From positions 1 through 7,407 of the forward strand of contig JAYVOC010000026.1 in the NCBI GenBank assembly GCA_043758125.1: DNA of 7,407 nucleotides, in the 5' to 3' direction. The DNA comes from JANXSD01 sp043758125. GTDB lineage: Bacteria > Bacteroidota > Bacteroidia > AKYH767-A > OLB10. The first letter of the stretch is position 1; each line of letters starts with the position of its first letter. This document shows, in pieces, positions 1-6,496 of the stretch. The translations under genes were made by a program, and so were the position numbers. Under the pieces are notes generated by a model. It ran no database searches and was not told where the DNA came from. It saw nothing but the letters and a program-made list of their open reading frames with translations.

Positions 1-860
1 TAATACCCTTCTGCAACCATATTCATCTCCAATTGTGCCGATTTCACCGAATAGCCTTTACCAATCATGGCTCCAAAAGTTCTGTTTCTACTAAATTGAG
101 AATATGCAGTAACCAATAAATCACCTAAGTAAGCAGAATCATTGATATCTCTTTTGATAGGATGTACTGCATCTACAAAACGTTTTATTTCACGAATACC
201 ATTTGAAATTAATACCGCTTGAAAGTTATCGCCAAAGCCTAAGCCGTTACATATTCCACTTGCAATCGCCATCACATTTTTTAATACCGCGGCATATTCA
301 GTTCCATAGATATCATCCGAAATACTTGTTTTAATATAACGACAATTGAGTACTGATGCTAATGCAGATGCGTTGTTTGAATTAGGAGAAGCAACAGTGA
401 GATAAGATAATTTTTCAAGAGCAACTTCTTCTGCATGGCATGGACCAGTAAGGACACCAATTTGTTCGAATGGCACATCAAAATGCGAGTGCATATATTC
501 ACCAACAATTAAATTATGCTCAGGAACAATTCCTTTTATTGCAGAAAAAACTTTTTTATTTTTAAAGATAGTAACAGGTAATGATGACAATGTATTTTTT
601 AAAAAAGCTGCTGGAATTGCAAGCACAACACATTCGGATGAATCAATAATTTGCTCTAAATTAGTACTTGGTTTTACGATCGATAAATCAAGTGAAACGT
701 CACTTAAATAATTTGGATTATGCTGGTAACGATTAATAAAAGTTACGGATTCTTCACTACGCAACCACCAATGAATTTCACTTACGTTGTTAGACAAAAT
801 TTTTACTATCGCTGTTGCCCAACTTCCACCACCAATTACTGCTACTGATTTAAAACTCAT
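1..860 (-). CDS. gpsA: NAD(P)H-dependent glycerol-3-phosphate dehydrogenase, 3' end cut by window edge
   Basis: This cytoplasmic enzyme reduces dihydroxyacetone phosphate to sn-glycerol-3-phosphate, the backbone precursor of phospholipids. The visible 286 residues start at the ATG at 860-858, directly before the Rossmann beta strand, as usual for the family. Seen in order: the nucleotide-binding loop VIGGGSWATAI (residues 8-18), SAIKGI with the first conserved lysine (K109), TGPCHAEEVA (138-147), EYAAVLKNVMAIASGI (188-203) with the second catalytic lysine (K194), and the substrate-binding segment LGDLLVTAYSQFSRNRTFG (245-263). The frame stays open to base 1 and ends in MVAEGY, so roughly 45-50 C-terminal residues lie outside the window. 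The third glycine of the GxGxxG loop is an alanine (A15). The gene is divergent from the DinB-family gene across a 103-bp spacer in which I found no convincing promoter. The identification is secure. Confidence 0.96.
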   Translation of the reverse strand, partial: MSFKSVAVIGGGSWATAIVKILSNNVSEIHWWLRSEESVTFINRYQHNPNYLSDVSLDLSIVKPSTNLEQIIDSSECVVLAIPAAFLKNTLSSLPVTIFKNKKVFSAIKGIVPEHNLIVGEYMHSHFDVPFEQIGVLTGPCHAEEVALEKLSYLTVASPNSNNASALASVLNCRYIKTSISDDIYGTEYAAVLKNVMAIASGICNGLGFGDNFQAVLISNGIREIKRFVDAVHPIKRDINDSAYLGDLLVTAYSQFSRNRTFGAMIGKGYSVKSAQLEMNMVAEGY

Positions 861-963
861 TCAGCGAAGATGCTAAAAATCTTTTTAACGAAGAAGAATA
901 TGTCGAAAATCACATCATATTTTTTATGAAATTTACACACTTAACAACAAATAAATTAACACC

Positions 964-1479
964 ATGAATAAGTCTGATATCCCTTATGTAACAGAAGCCT
1001 TCGATAACTATATCCAAGTAGCTTACGACATTGAATTAATCGAAGGTTTGCAGAAGGCAAAGGTAGAAATTCATAGTATTCCTTTTAGTAAGCTAGAAGA
1101 TCTTGGAGATAAAGCATACGCGCCTAATAAATGGACAGTAAAAGATTTGTTTCAACACATGATAGATACGGAACGAATTTTTAATTATCGCGCATTGCGT
1201 TTTGCACGGATGGATGCAACAGCACTTCCAGGATTTGAAGAAAATGATTATGCCGCTCATGCTGATGCCGCACATCGTAATATGAAAGATTTAATACAAG
1301 AATTAATTACTGTTCGCGAAACAACTATTCAATTGTTCACTTCTTTTACTGATAAAATGTTATTAGCAGAAGGAACAGCAAGTGGAAGAAAAATTACAAC
1401 TCTTGCATTAGGTTACGCAATTATCGGTCATCAATTGCATCATTATAAAATTATAAATGAAAGGTATTTAACGATGTAA
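964..1479 (+). CDS. DinB family protein (putative metal-dependent enzyme)
   Basis: This 171-residue protein has the size and pattern of the DinB/YfiT-like four-helix-bundle superfamily. The helix KWTVKDLFQHMIDTERIF (56-73) carries His65. The C-terminal helix GHQLHHYKIINERY (155-168) carries His156 and His160, spaced H-x3-H. Together these match the three-histidine metal site of the family. Some relatives are thiol-dependent transferases or hydrolases. The substrate cannot be read from this sequence, and the name DinB does not imply a DNA-damage role here. There is no signal peptide or membrane segment, so it is probably cytoplasmic. The ATG at 964 is the only sensible start; the leader AATTAACACC has no Shine-Dalgarno, as is common in Bacteroidota. 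It appears to be transcribed alone or together with the SRPBCC gene 193 bp downstream. Family assignment is confident; function is unknown. Confidence 0.88.
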   Translation: MNKSDIPYVTEAFDNYIQVAYDIELIEGLQKAKVEIHSIPFSKLEDLGDKAYAPNKWTVKDLFQHMIDTERIFNYRALRFARMDATALPGFEENDYAAHADAAHRNMKDLIQELITVRETTIQLFTSFTDKMLLAEGTASGRKITTLALGYAIIGHQLHHYKIINERYLTM

Positions 1480-1672
1480 AATTAAGTGATTAAAATCATG
1501 TTTGATAATAAATAAATTAATCAAGTTCTTAAATAACATATTCTCTATTTTAAATTTATTGAAAATTAATTATACTAATTGTATCATTAAAAAAAGTAGA
1601 GATATCACCAATATGCAATTTTATATTCGTTAAAAAAAATTCAATTCGTACACTTAATTTAAAACATATTAA

Positions 1673-2221
1673 ATGAACATGCTCAAAAAAATAGCCATTG
1701 GTTTATTGATAGTAATTGGCATTGCTATGGTCATTGGATTGTTTCTCCCTTCGAATGTAAATCTTGAAAAATCTGTTATTATAAAAGCAACACCTGAGGT
1801 TGTTTTTGATCAAGTAAATATTTTAAAAAATTGGGAGAAATGGTCGCCGTGGCAAAAGGCAGATACAATGATTAAAGTAACCTACAATGATATTCCTTCA
1901 GGTAAAGGAGCGTCGTATTCATGGACTAGTCCAAACAAAAATACAGGAACAGGTACATTAACAATTTCAAAAGTTGTACCCAATGAATTGATCGTAACAA
2001 TACTTGATTTTAAAAATCGTGGGCTTGGTGAAAGTGGTTATAAATTTGAAAAAGTTGCAGAAGGAACAAAGGTCACTTGGTATTTTAAAAGTGATGTAGG
2101 TAATAATCCATTTGTAAAAGTAATGGTTACAGCATCTAAAGGAATGATGGGAGAAATGTTTACTCAAGGATTAAATGATATTAAAAGTATTGCTGAGAAA
2201 ACGCACGCACCTATCCTCTAG
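1673..2221 (+). CDS. Membrane-anchored SRPBCC (START-like) domain protein
   Basis: This protein has 182 residues. It opens with a short basic start (MNMLKK) and one hydrophobic segment (about 7-26), best read as an uncleaved membrane anchor because no clear cleavage site follows. The rest fits the SRPBCC/polyketide-cyclase fold: a first strand NLEKSVIIKATPEVVFDQV (30-48), the characteristic tryptophan-rich loop NWEKWSPW (53-60), alternating strands with GTGTLTISKVVPN (92-104), a GTKVTW strand (131-136), and a long C-terminal helix (about 147-175). The family forms a deep hydrophobic ligand pocket; the ligand here is unknown. A second in-frame ATG at 1679 (Met3) is an equally possible start. 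The 193-bp spacer upstream is extremely AT-rich; at 1559-1587 it holds only a weak sigma70-like pair (TTGAAA, 17 bp, TATCAT), which I would not rely on. A strong terminator follows the gene. Confidence 0.85.
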   Translation: MNMLKKIAIGLLIVIGIAMVIGLFLPSNVNLEKSVIIKATPEVVFDQVNILKNWEKWSPWQKADTMIKVTYNDIPSGKGASYSWTSPNKNTGTGTLTISKVVPNELIVTILDFKNRGLGESGYKFEKVAEGTKVTWYFKSDVGNNPFVKVMVTASKGMMGEMFTQGLNDIKSIAEKTHAPIL

Positions 2222-2262
2222 CAAAACAATTTTTTATACCATTGGTGTTAAATGGAACAAAG

Positions 2263-2302
2263 TGAAAAAGCCCTATAGTAAGAGAACTACAGGGCTTTTT
2301 CA
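2263..2302. terminator. Bidirectional intrinsic terminator between convergent genes
   Basis: The inverted repeat TGAAAAAGCCCT (2263-2274) pairs perfectly over 12 bp with AGGGCTTTTTCA (2291-2302). After one A-C mismatch the stem continues for 4 bp (TAGT with ACTA), closing a 6-nt loop at 2280-2285. The A-tract and T-tract flanking the GC-rich core mean that either strand gives a GC stem followed by a run of U. It therefore serves the SRPBCC gene on the plus strand (stop 42 bp away) and tatA on the minus strand (stop 22 bp away). No other hairpin in the window is comparable. Confidence 0.9.
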
Positions 2303-2323
2303 TTTATTATAGAAAGACTTTTG

Positions 2324-2530
2324 TTATTTTTTTTCTTCGATTTTATTTTCGTCTTCACCTACACCTTTTGATGCATCTTTAAATTCCTTAATTCCACGAC
2401 CTAACCCTTTTGCTAGTTCAGGAATTTTTTTTCCTCCAAAAAAGAGTAATAATGCTAAGATAATTAAGAGCGTTTCTGAGCCGCCCATGCCGCCTAGAAT
2501 ACCGAGAAGAATTGTATTGATCATGATCAT
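2324..2530 (-). CDS. tatA: Sec-independent protein translocase TatA/E family subunit
   Basis: This is the pore-forming small subunit of the twin-arginine exporter, which carries folded proteins across the inner membrane together with TatC (not in this window). Its 68 residues show the TatA plan: a short N-terminal segment, Glu19 at the mouth of the membrane helix, a transmembrane helix TLLIILALLLFF (20-31), the glycine hinge FGGKKIPELAKGLGRGIKEF (31-50) leading into a basic amphipathic helix, and an acidic/basic tail ending EEKK. The length is normal for TatA/E; the short tail argues against TatB. The start can be Met1 (2530) or Met3 (2524) in the ATGATCATG sequence. It lies 145 bp downstream of the EnvC-like gene on the same strand and has its own candidate -7 element, so it may be both read through from the operon and separately expressed. 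Confidence 0.95.
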   Translation of the reverse strand: MIMINTILLGILGGMGGSETLLIILALLLFFGGKKIPELAKGLGRGIKEFKDASKGVGEDENKIEEKK

Positions 2531-2545
2531 TTTTTATTACGTTAG

Positions 2546-2553
2546 CAAATCTA
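2546..2553 (-). promoter_or_regulatory. Candidate Bacteroidota -7 promoter element for tatA
   Basis: On the minus strand this reads TAGATTTG, a full match to the Bacteroidota primary-sigma -7 consensus TAnnTTTG. It lies 15 bases before the tatA ATG, which would give a leader of only about 10 nt. I see no TTG-type -33 element at the usual distance upstream, so the promoter is incomplete by consensus. The hexamer TCGTAG occurs twice on the minus strand across and just upstream of the element (2568-2563 and 2556-2551); its meaning is unknown. Confidence 0.35.
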
Positions 2554-2675
2554 CGAAAAAAGCTACGACTGATAGTGAAGAAATTTGCGTGGCATTAAAG
2601 GTACGAACTATTTTTTTTGTTAATTCCTGAAAATCAGTAGTATGATTCCAATAGAAGCAACATCAAAATAGAAGT

Positions 2676-3908
2676 TTATCGTCTAGCAATCCAAGTTTGA
2701 GGATCCATTTTACTACTATTTTTCCAAATTTCGAGATGCAACTCACCATGATCACCGTCGCTATTCGCAGCTACTATTCCTACATGTTGTTTAGTGGTTA
2801 CTTTATCTCCCGTTTTTACGGATACACTTTCAAGATTCGAGTACACTGTTAAATATTCTCCATGTCGAACGATTAAAGCTTTCCCAGCACCTGGAATACT
2901 GATAACCCCACTAACCGTCCCATCAAAAATAACCCTAGCAGAAGCATTTTTCGACGTTTGAATATCTACTCCATTATTCTTAATCATAATCCCTTTCAAC
3001 TCCTTATGTGGATGTTCGCCAAAGGTGCTAACAATCGTTCCTTGATCAACGGGCCACGGTAAAATACCATGATTACCTGAAAAACTATTTGATAATTTTT
3101 GCGACTCTGGCGTTAAGTTGAAAACATTAGTACTAGTGATATTTTTCTTGCCGGAAGCAACGGCTTTTTTCCTTGCAGCTTCAATTTCTTTACGGATAAC
3201 ATTTTCAATAGCGCGATCTAATTTCAATTTCGCAGCTTGTTTCTCGGCTAAATCTTTGCGCAATTTTTTCTCACGTGTAGTGAGATTTTTCATCAACTTA
3301 TCCTGCTCAACTTGTTCTTTTTCTAAAGTTGTTTTTTGTTGTTGCTGATTGTTGCGCAGATTCGTCTTCTCGCTTTTACGAGTTTCTAAAACAACTTTTT
3401 TATCGCTAAGTTTCGTTTGTGTTTGTCCAATTAAAATAGCTTGCTGACGACGATATTCGCTGTATTGTTGCAAATACTTTAATCGTTTATAGGCTTGATT
3501 GAAATCATCAGCTGCAAAAACAAACATCAAGCGTTGATAAACATTTCTGTTTTTATAAGCATAACGAATCATCTCAGCGTACTCGGATTTTAATCGTGCC
3601 ATTTGCGATTCGAGGCCTGTAATTTCTTTTGAGGTAGATTCAATTTCCCCACCTAAAGAATTCACTTCTGAATTGATGGTGTTTATTAATGCTACACGCA
3701 ACGATATTTTTTTTCGAAGAGCTGCTAACTGTTCGGCCGTAGCAGATTTATTCTGACTAACAATTTGTAATTGTTTATTAGTAAACTCGATCTCTTTCTG
3801 AAGTTTCGCTTTACGACTTTCTAAATCTTTTTTTGTTTGCGCACTTCCCATAAATGGAAGCAGCAAAAAAATCATACAATAAATAACTCGCTTAGCGAAT
3901 ACGCTCAT
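2676..3908 (-). CDS. EnvC-like murein hydrolase activator (coiled coil plus degenerate LytM/M23 domain)
   Basis: This periplasmic protein probably activates peptidoglycan amidases during cell separation, as EnvC does in E. coli. I prefer the ATG at 3908, giving 410 residues. It yields a clean signal peptide (basic AKR, a hydrophobic core, predicted cleavage after GSA, residue 23) and only a 17-bp overlap with the DUF4292 gene. The frame is also open to an ATG at 3953, but that adds 15 polar residues before the signal peptide. Residues about 25-255 are a long, charged coiled coil. The C-terminal LytM/M23 domain begins at GILPWPV (281-287). Its catalytic motifs are altered: HxGxD is NNGVD (311-315), Y-x-H-L is YSNL (356-359), and HxH is ELH (389-391). 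Three histidines are thus replaced, and only D315 and H391 remain. This fits an activator rather than a hydrolase. Confidence 0.92.
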   Translation of the reverse strand: MSVFAKRVIYCMIFLLLPFMGSAQTKKDLESRKAKLQKEIEFTNKQLQIVSQNKSATAEQLAALRKKISLRVALINTINSEVNSLGGEIESTSKEITGLESQMARLKSEYAEMIRYAYKNRNVYQRLMFVFAADDFNQAYKRLKYLQQYSEYRRQQAILIGQTQTKLSDKKVVLETRKSEKTNLRNNQQQQKTTLEKEQVEQDKLMKNLTTREKKLRKDLAEKQAAKLKLDRAIENVIRKEIEAARKKAVASGKKNITSTNVFNLTPESQKLSNSFSGNHGILPWPVDQGTIVSTFGEHPHKELKGIMIKNNGVDIQTSKNASARVIFDGTVSGVISIPGAGKALIVRHGEYLTVYSNLESVSVKTGDKVTTKQHVGIVAANSDGDHGELHLEIWKNSSKMDPQTWIARR

Positions 3909-4749
3909 AATTTGCTGGAATGGAGAATGGGAATTCTTGTGGCTCACCGGCATTTAGTTTACCATACTCAATTGTAATTTCAAAATTTTTATCTGCATTT
4001 ACTTTCGTTTCTTGTTTGTAAGGAAACACTCCAGCATTCGTACCGCGAAAATCAGAATAAGTAGTTAATAATGTTTTTGAAATTTTTTGATCTTCCACTT
4101 GAACTTGCGTCACTCTAAAAGTAGAATCATTCACAAAAACATCTTGAATAACAGCCTTGTTAGGATCTTTTTCTTCGAGTGAACGACGAAGTTTTTTCTT
4201 AGTTAATGAACTTAGAATATAATATTTATCCTCAATGTAAACAGAATTAAATCTGTTTTCATTTTTCTTGTAAGCAAAGAAGTTTCCTTGTAAAATACAT
4301 TGTACAATTTCAAAATTTACTTTAAGTTGTAATATTTTATTGATCGTTTCAAAACTACTTGCTTGATATTTTCCATGAATACGATCAATAAATTTTACTG
4401 AATCTGGAGTAACTAAAACACGCGCAACTTCAATTCCTAATAATGGTGAAATAGAAATCCAAATAATGCTATCTCGTTTGCATCGCATTGTAATGTTGAA
4501 AGAAGTTTCACTTTCTCCTTCTTTCATTACAACACTTGCTTTTGCTGATAAGTAGTTAGGTTTAAAAGAATTCTTCTCGAGCTTCTCAAGTAAGTCTTGT
4601 ACGGAACGATCTTCCAATGGCTTTGGCGGCGACATTGTTACTGCTGTTGCAGCTCTTTTAGTGCTCTTGCATCCACTGTTTAAAAAAATAAACGGCAATA
4701 CAATAACGGCAATCAAAATCCGAATATGCAAGTAACGTTTATTACTCAT
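3892..4749 (-). CDS. DUF4292 family lipoprotein (putative LolA/LolB-like fold)
   Basis: A Bacteroidota-type envelope lipoprotein of unknown function. I choose the ATG at 4749 (285 residues) because ATGAGTAA at 4749-4742 overlaps the TPR gene's stop by 8 bp, a typical coupling arrangement. The longer open frame to 4797 would place 16 extra residues inside the TPR gene. Residues 5-10 are basic, followed by a hydrophobic stretch and a lipobox-like LNSGC with the acylated cysteine at residue 27, so a type II signal peptide is likely. The family hallmarks I recognise are the central IWISISPLLGIEVAR (96-110) followed by VTPDSVKFIDR, and the C-terminal FPFSIPANYERI (273-284). The mostly beta-strand pattern resembles the LolA/LolB lipoprotein-carrier superfamily. 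That is an inference from family knowledge, not a demonstrated role. Its position between the TPR lipoprotein and the EnvC-like gene suggests an envelope job. Confidence 0.88.
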   Translation of the reverse strand: MSNKRYLHIRILIAVIVLPFIFLNSGCKSTKRAATAVTMSPPKPLEDRSVQDLLEKLEKNSFKPNYLSAKASVVMKEGESETSFNITMRCKRDSIIWISISPLLGIEVARVLVTPDSVKFIDRIHGKYQASSFETINKILQLKVNFEIVQCILQGNFFAYKKNENRFNSVYIEDKYYILSSLTKKKLRRSLEEKDPNKAVIQDVFVNDSTFRVTQVQVEDQKISKTLLTTYSDFRGTNAGVFPYKQETKVNADKNFEITIEYGKLNAGEPQEFPFSIPANYERIR

Positions 4750-6496
4750 AGATTTTTTTATCAGCAATTTTTTTATCAAGAAATTCGCTATGATCACCTG
4801 TGAGTTTTGCTTTTTGCCAATTGCTCATTGCGTCTTCCGTATTTCCTAAACGAAATAAAACATCTCCATAATGCTCGAGGATGGTTCCGTTTTTATCACC
4901 ACCGTTCACGATTGCTTTTTCTAACCATGTTTTTGCTTCAGTATATTTCCCTTGCGAATAAAGAACCCATGCATAAGTATCTTCATTGTTTGAGGAGTTG
5001 GGTGTTAAATCATTTGCCTTCTTCGCCATCTCAGCCGCCTTGTCAAGCTTATCTTTTCGAAGTGATAAATAATAGGAAAAATTATTCAACACATACGCAT
5101 TGTTTGCATCAATCGTTAATGCTTTATCATAATACTTATCCGACTCTTCATACTTTTTTAAATTGTTATACGTATCACCAAGGTTGGAATAAAAATCAAC
5201 TAATTGTGCATCGTTATCAACAACCATTTTACTTCCTGAAAGCAAAGTTTTTGCCGCTGCCTCATAATTCTTGTTTTGAATTTTTGCAATGCCTGTGTAG
5301 AGATAAAGTAAGCTTTGATCTGCATAAAGTGAAATAGCTTCCTCACCCTCTTTTTCCATCGATTTAAAATCACGCAGCTCTTGATCAACAGCTAATAATT
5401 GTAACCATGCTTGCAGATTTTTTTTATCAAGCGCGAGCGCAGCTCTGTATTGTGTTCTTGCCTCTTCGTAATTTTTATTTATTGCCAAGAAATCACCATA
5501 AACAGCTTGTGGATTAGCTTCAGTAGCATGAACGGTACTCATTGTTTTACTTAACGATAATGCTTGCGTTAGTAGCTCGGGGTTGCTAGTAACTATTGGA
5601 AGATAACTTGTAAGAATTCGAATCTTTGTATCACTTCCTAAATCTTTACTTCGAAAAGCTTTTTCTAATTGCTCAAACGATTCTGTTTTTTGTCCTTTGC
5701 TGCGATAATATTCTGCAAGTGATAATGCTACATTCGGATTTTCAGGATCGATAGCTTGCATTCGTTGAATCGTTTCAAATGCTTTGTCCGATAAATTATT
5801 TACTTGATACATTTCAACAAGCAAAGAATAATTATCAAGATTACCAGGCTCCGATTTAATTAGTTTTTCAAGTTCTGCAACAGCTTCATTTACTTTTCCC
5901 ATCTTTAAATAAAGACGTTGCTTTTGTAAAATCAAATCACGACTTACACCAATTTTTTGTTCGGCTAAGTCGTACGTTTTTATTGCATCCTGAATTTTGT
6001 TTTGATATAAAAATGTTTCTGCTTGACTGAAATAATATTCTACATGATCAGGATGATCTTTAATTAATTTTTGATAGATAGTACTTGCATCATTGTACTT
6101 TCCTGTTTTTTCATAAGTATCCGCTAAAAGCAAAGCATACCATTCATTTTTTGGATCTAACTCATTCGCGCTTTTTGCAAAAAATAATGCATCATTGTAT
6201 TTTTTATTATCGCTATAGATGGATGCCAATTCATACATCGCTGCATGATTTTTTGGATCACTACGTAAACATGTTGCGAATTCAGTTGCTGCTTTTTCTG
6301 GATTACCGATTAACTTTTCTTTTACAGCATTGAAAAAAGTATAGGTAGCATTTACACGTTGCTCTTCTAAGGCAGCAGCATTACTTTTTGAAGTAGTTCC
6401 CGACGATGATTTTACAGAAGTACTTTTTGTACTACTGCAAGCGCTCATCATTACCATCAATGCGAATCCGCAAAGAAAAAATTTACTGTTGATCAT
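4742..6496 (-). CDS. Tetratricopeptide-repeat lipoprotein
   Basis: This protein has 584 residues. The N-terminus MINSKFFLCGFALMVMMSAC has a hydrophobic core and an MSAC lipobox with the acylated cysteine at position 20. A serine/threonine/lysine-rich linker (21-38) follows, so it should be a lipid-anchored envelope protein. From about residue 50 to 565 it is almost entirely TPR-like helical hairpins, roughly a dozen. Clear units lie near 84-115 (AAMYELASIYSDNKKYNDAL), 118-149, 187-217, 221-251, 397-425, 435-464 and 504-531. TPR arrays are protein-binding scaffolds, and no catalytic motif is visible. The ATG overlaps the stop of the upstream nucleotidyltransferase gene as ATGA (6496-6493), and its own stop lies inside the start of the DUF4292 gene, so translation of all three is probably coupled. 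Binding partners are unknown; products of the neighbouring genes are obvious candidates. Confidence 0.92.
   Translation of the reverse strand: MINSKFFLCGFALMVMMSACSSTKSTSVKSSSGTTSKSNAAALEEQRVNATYTFFNAVKEKLIGNPEKAATEFATCLRSDPKNHAAMYELASIYSDNKKYNDALFFAKSANELDPKNEWYALLLADTYEKTGKYNDASTIYQKLIKDHPDHVEYYFSQAETFLYQNKIQDAIKTYDLAEQKIGVSRDLILQKQRLYLKMGKVNEAVAELEKLIKSEPGNLDNYSLLVEMYQVNNLSDKAFETIQRMQAIDPENPNVALSLAEYYRSKGQKTESFEQLEKAFRSKDLGSDTKIRILTSYLPIVTSNPELLTQALSLSKTMSTVHATEANPQAVYGDFLAINKNYEEARTQYRAALALDKKNLQAWLQLLAVDQELRDFKSMEKEGEEAISLYADQSLLYLYTGIAKIQNKNYEAAAKTLLSGSKMVVDNDAQLVDFYSNLGDTYNNLKKYEESDKYYDKALTIDANNAYVLNNFSYYLSLRKDKLDKAAEMAKKANDLTPNSSNNEDTYAWVLYSQGKYTEAKTWLEKAIVNGGDKNGTILEHYGDVLFRLGNTEDAMSNWQKAKLTGDHSEFLDKKIADKKIYE

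Noticed and set aside
1502..1524. AT-only inverted repeat (TTGATaat / attaATCAA) after the DinB gene
   Set aside because: The stem is short, imperfect and without a GC core, so it is too weak to call a terminator.
1559..1587. Sigma70-like promoter (TTGAAA, 17 bp, TATCAT) before the SRPBCC gene
   Set aside because: Chance matches are expected in such AT-rich sequence, and Bacteroidota use a different consensus (TAnnTTTG), which is not matched here.
2625..2674. Short direct repeat (AATAGAAG at 2650-2657 and 2667-2674) and weak hairpins after the EnvC-like stop
   Set aside because: Stems of 4-5 bp with no following T-run and an 8-bp repeat are within chance expectation. There is no support for a terminator or attachment site.
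3300..3360. Low-complexity TTG-rich tract that might be a simple repeat
   Set aside because: It encodes the glutamine- and asparagine-rich part of the EnvC-like coiled coil and has no regular repeat unit.
3909..3953. Longer N-terminus for the EnvC-like protein (ATG at 3953)
   Set aside because: The 15 added residues are polar, would sit before an otherwise complete signal peptide, and would increase overlap with the DUF4292 gene to 62 bp.
4750..4797. Longer N-terminus for the DUF4292 lipoprotein (ATG at 4797)
   Set aside because: The start at 4749 gives the normal lipoprotein signal length and an 8-bp overlap with the preceding stop. The extension is probably an accidental open frame in the end of the TPR gene.
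4807..5337. A 176-residue open frame on the plus strand, antisense to the TPR lipoprotein gene
   Set aside because: It lies wholly inside a well-supported gene on the other strand, its product is rich in His, Leu and Tyr with no recognisable domain, and it has no promoter or plausible start context. It is a shadow frame.
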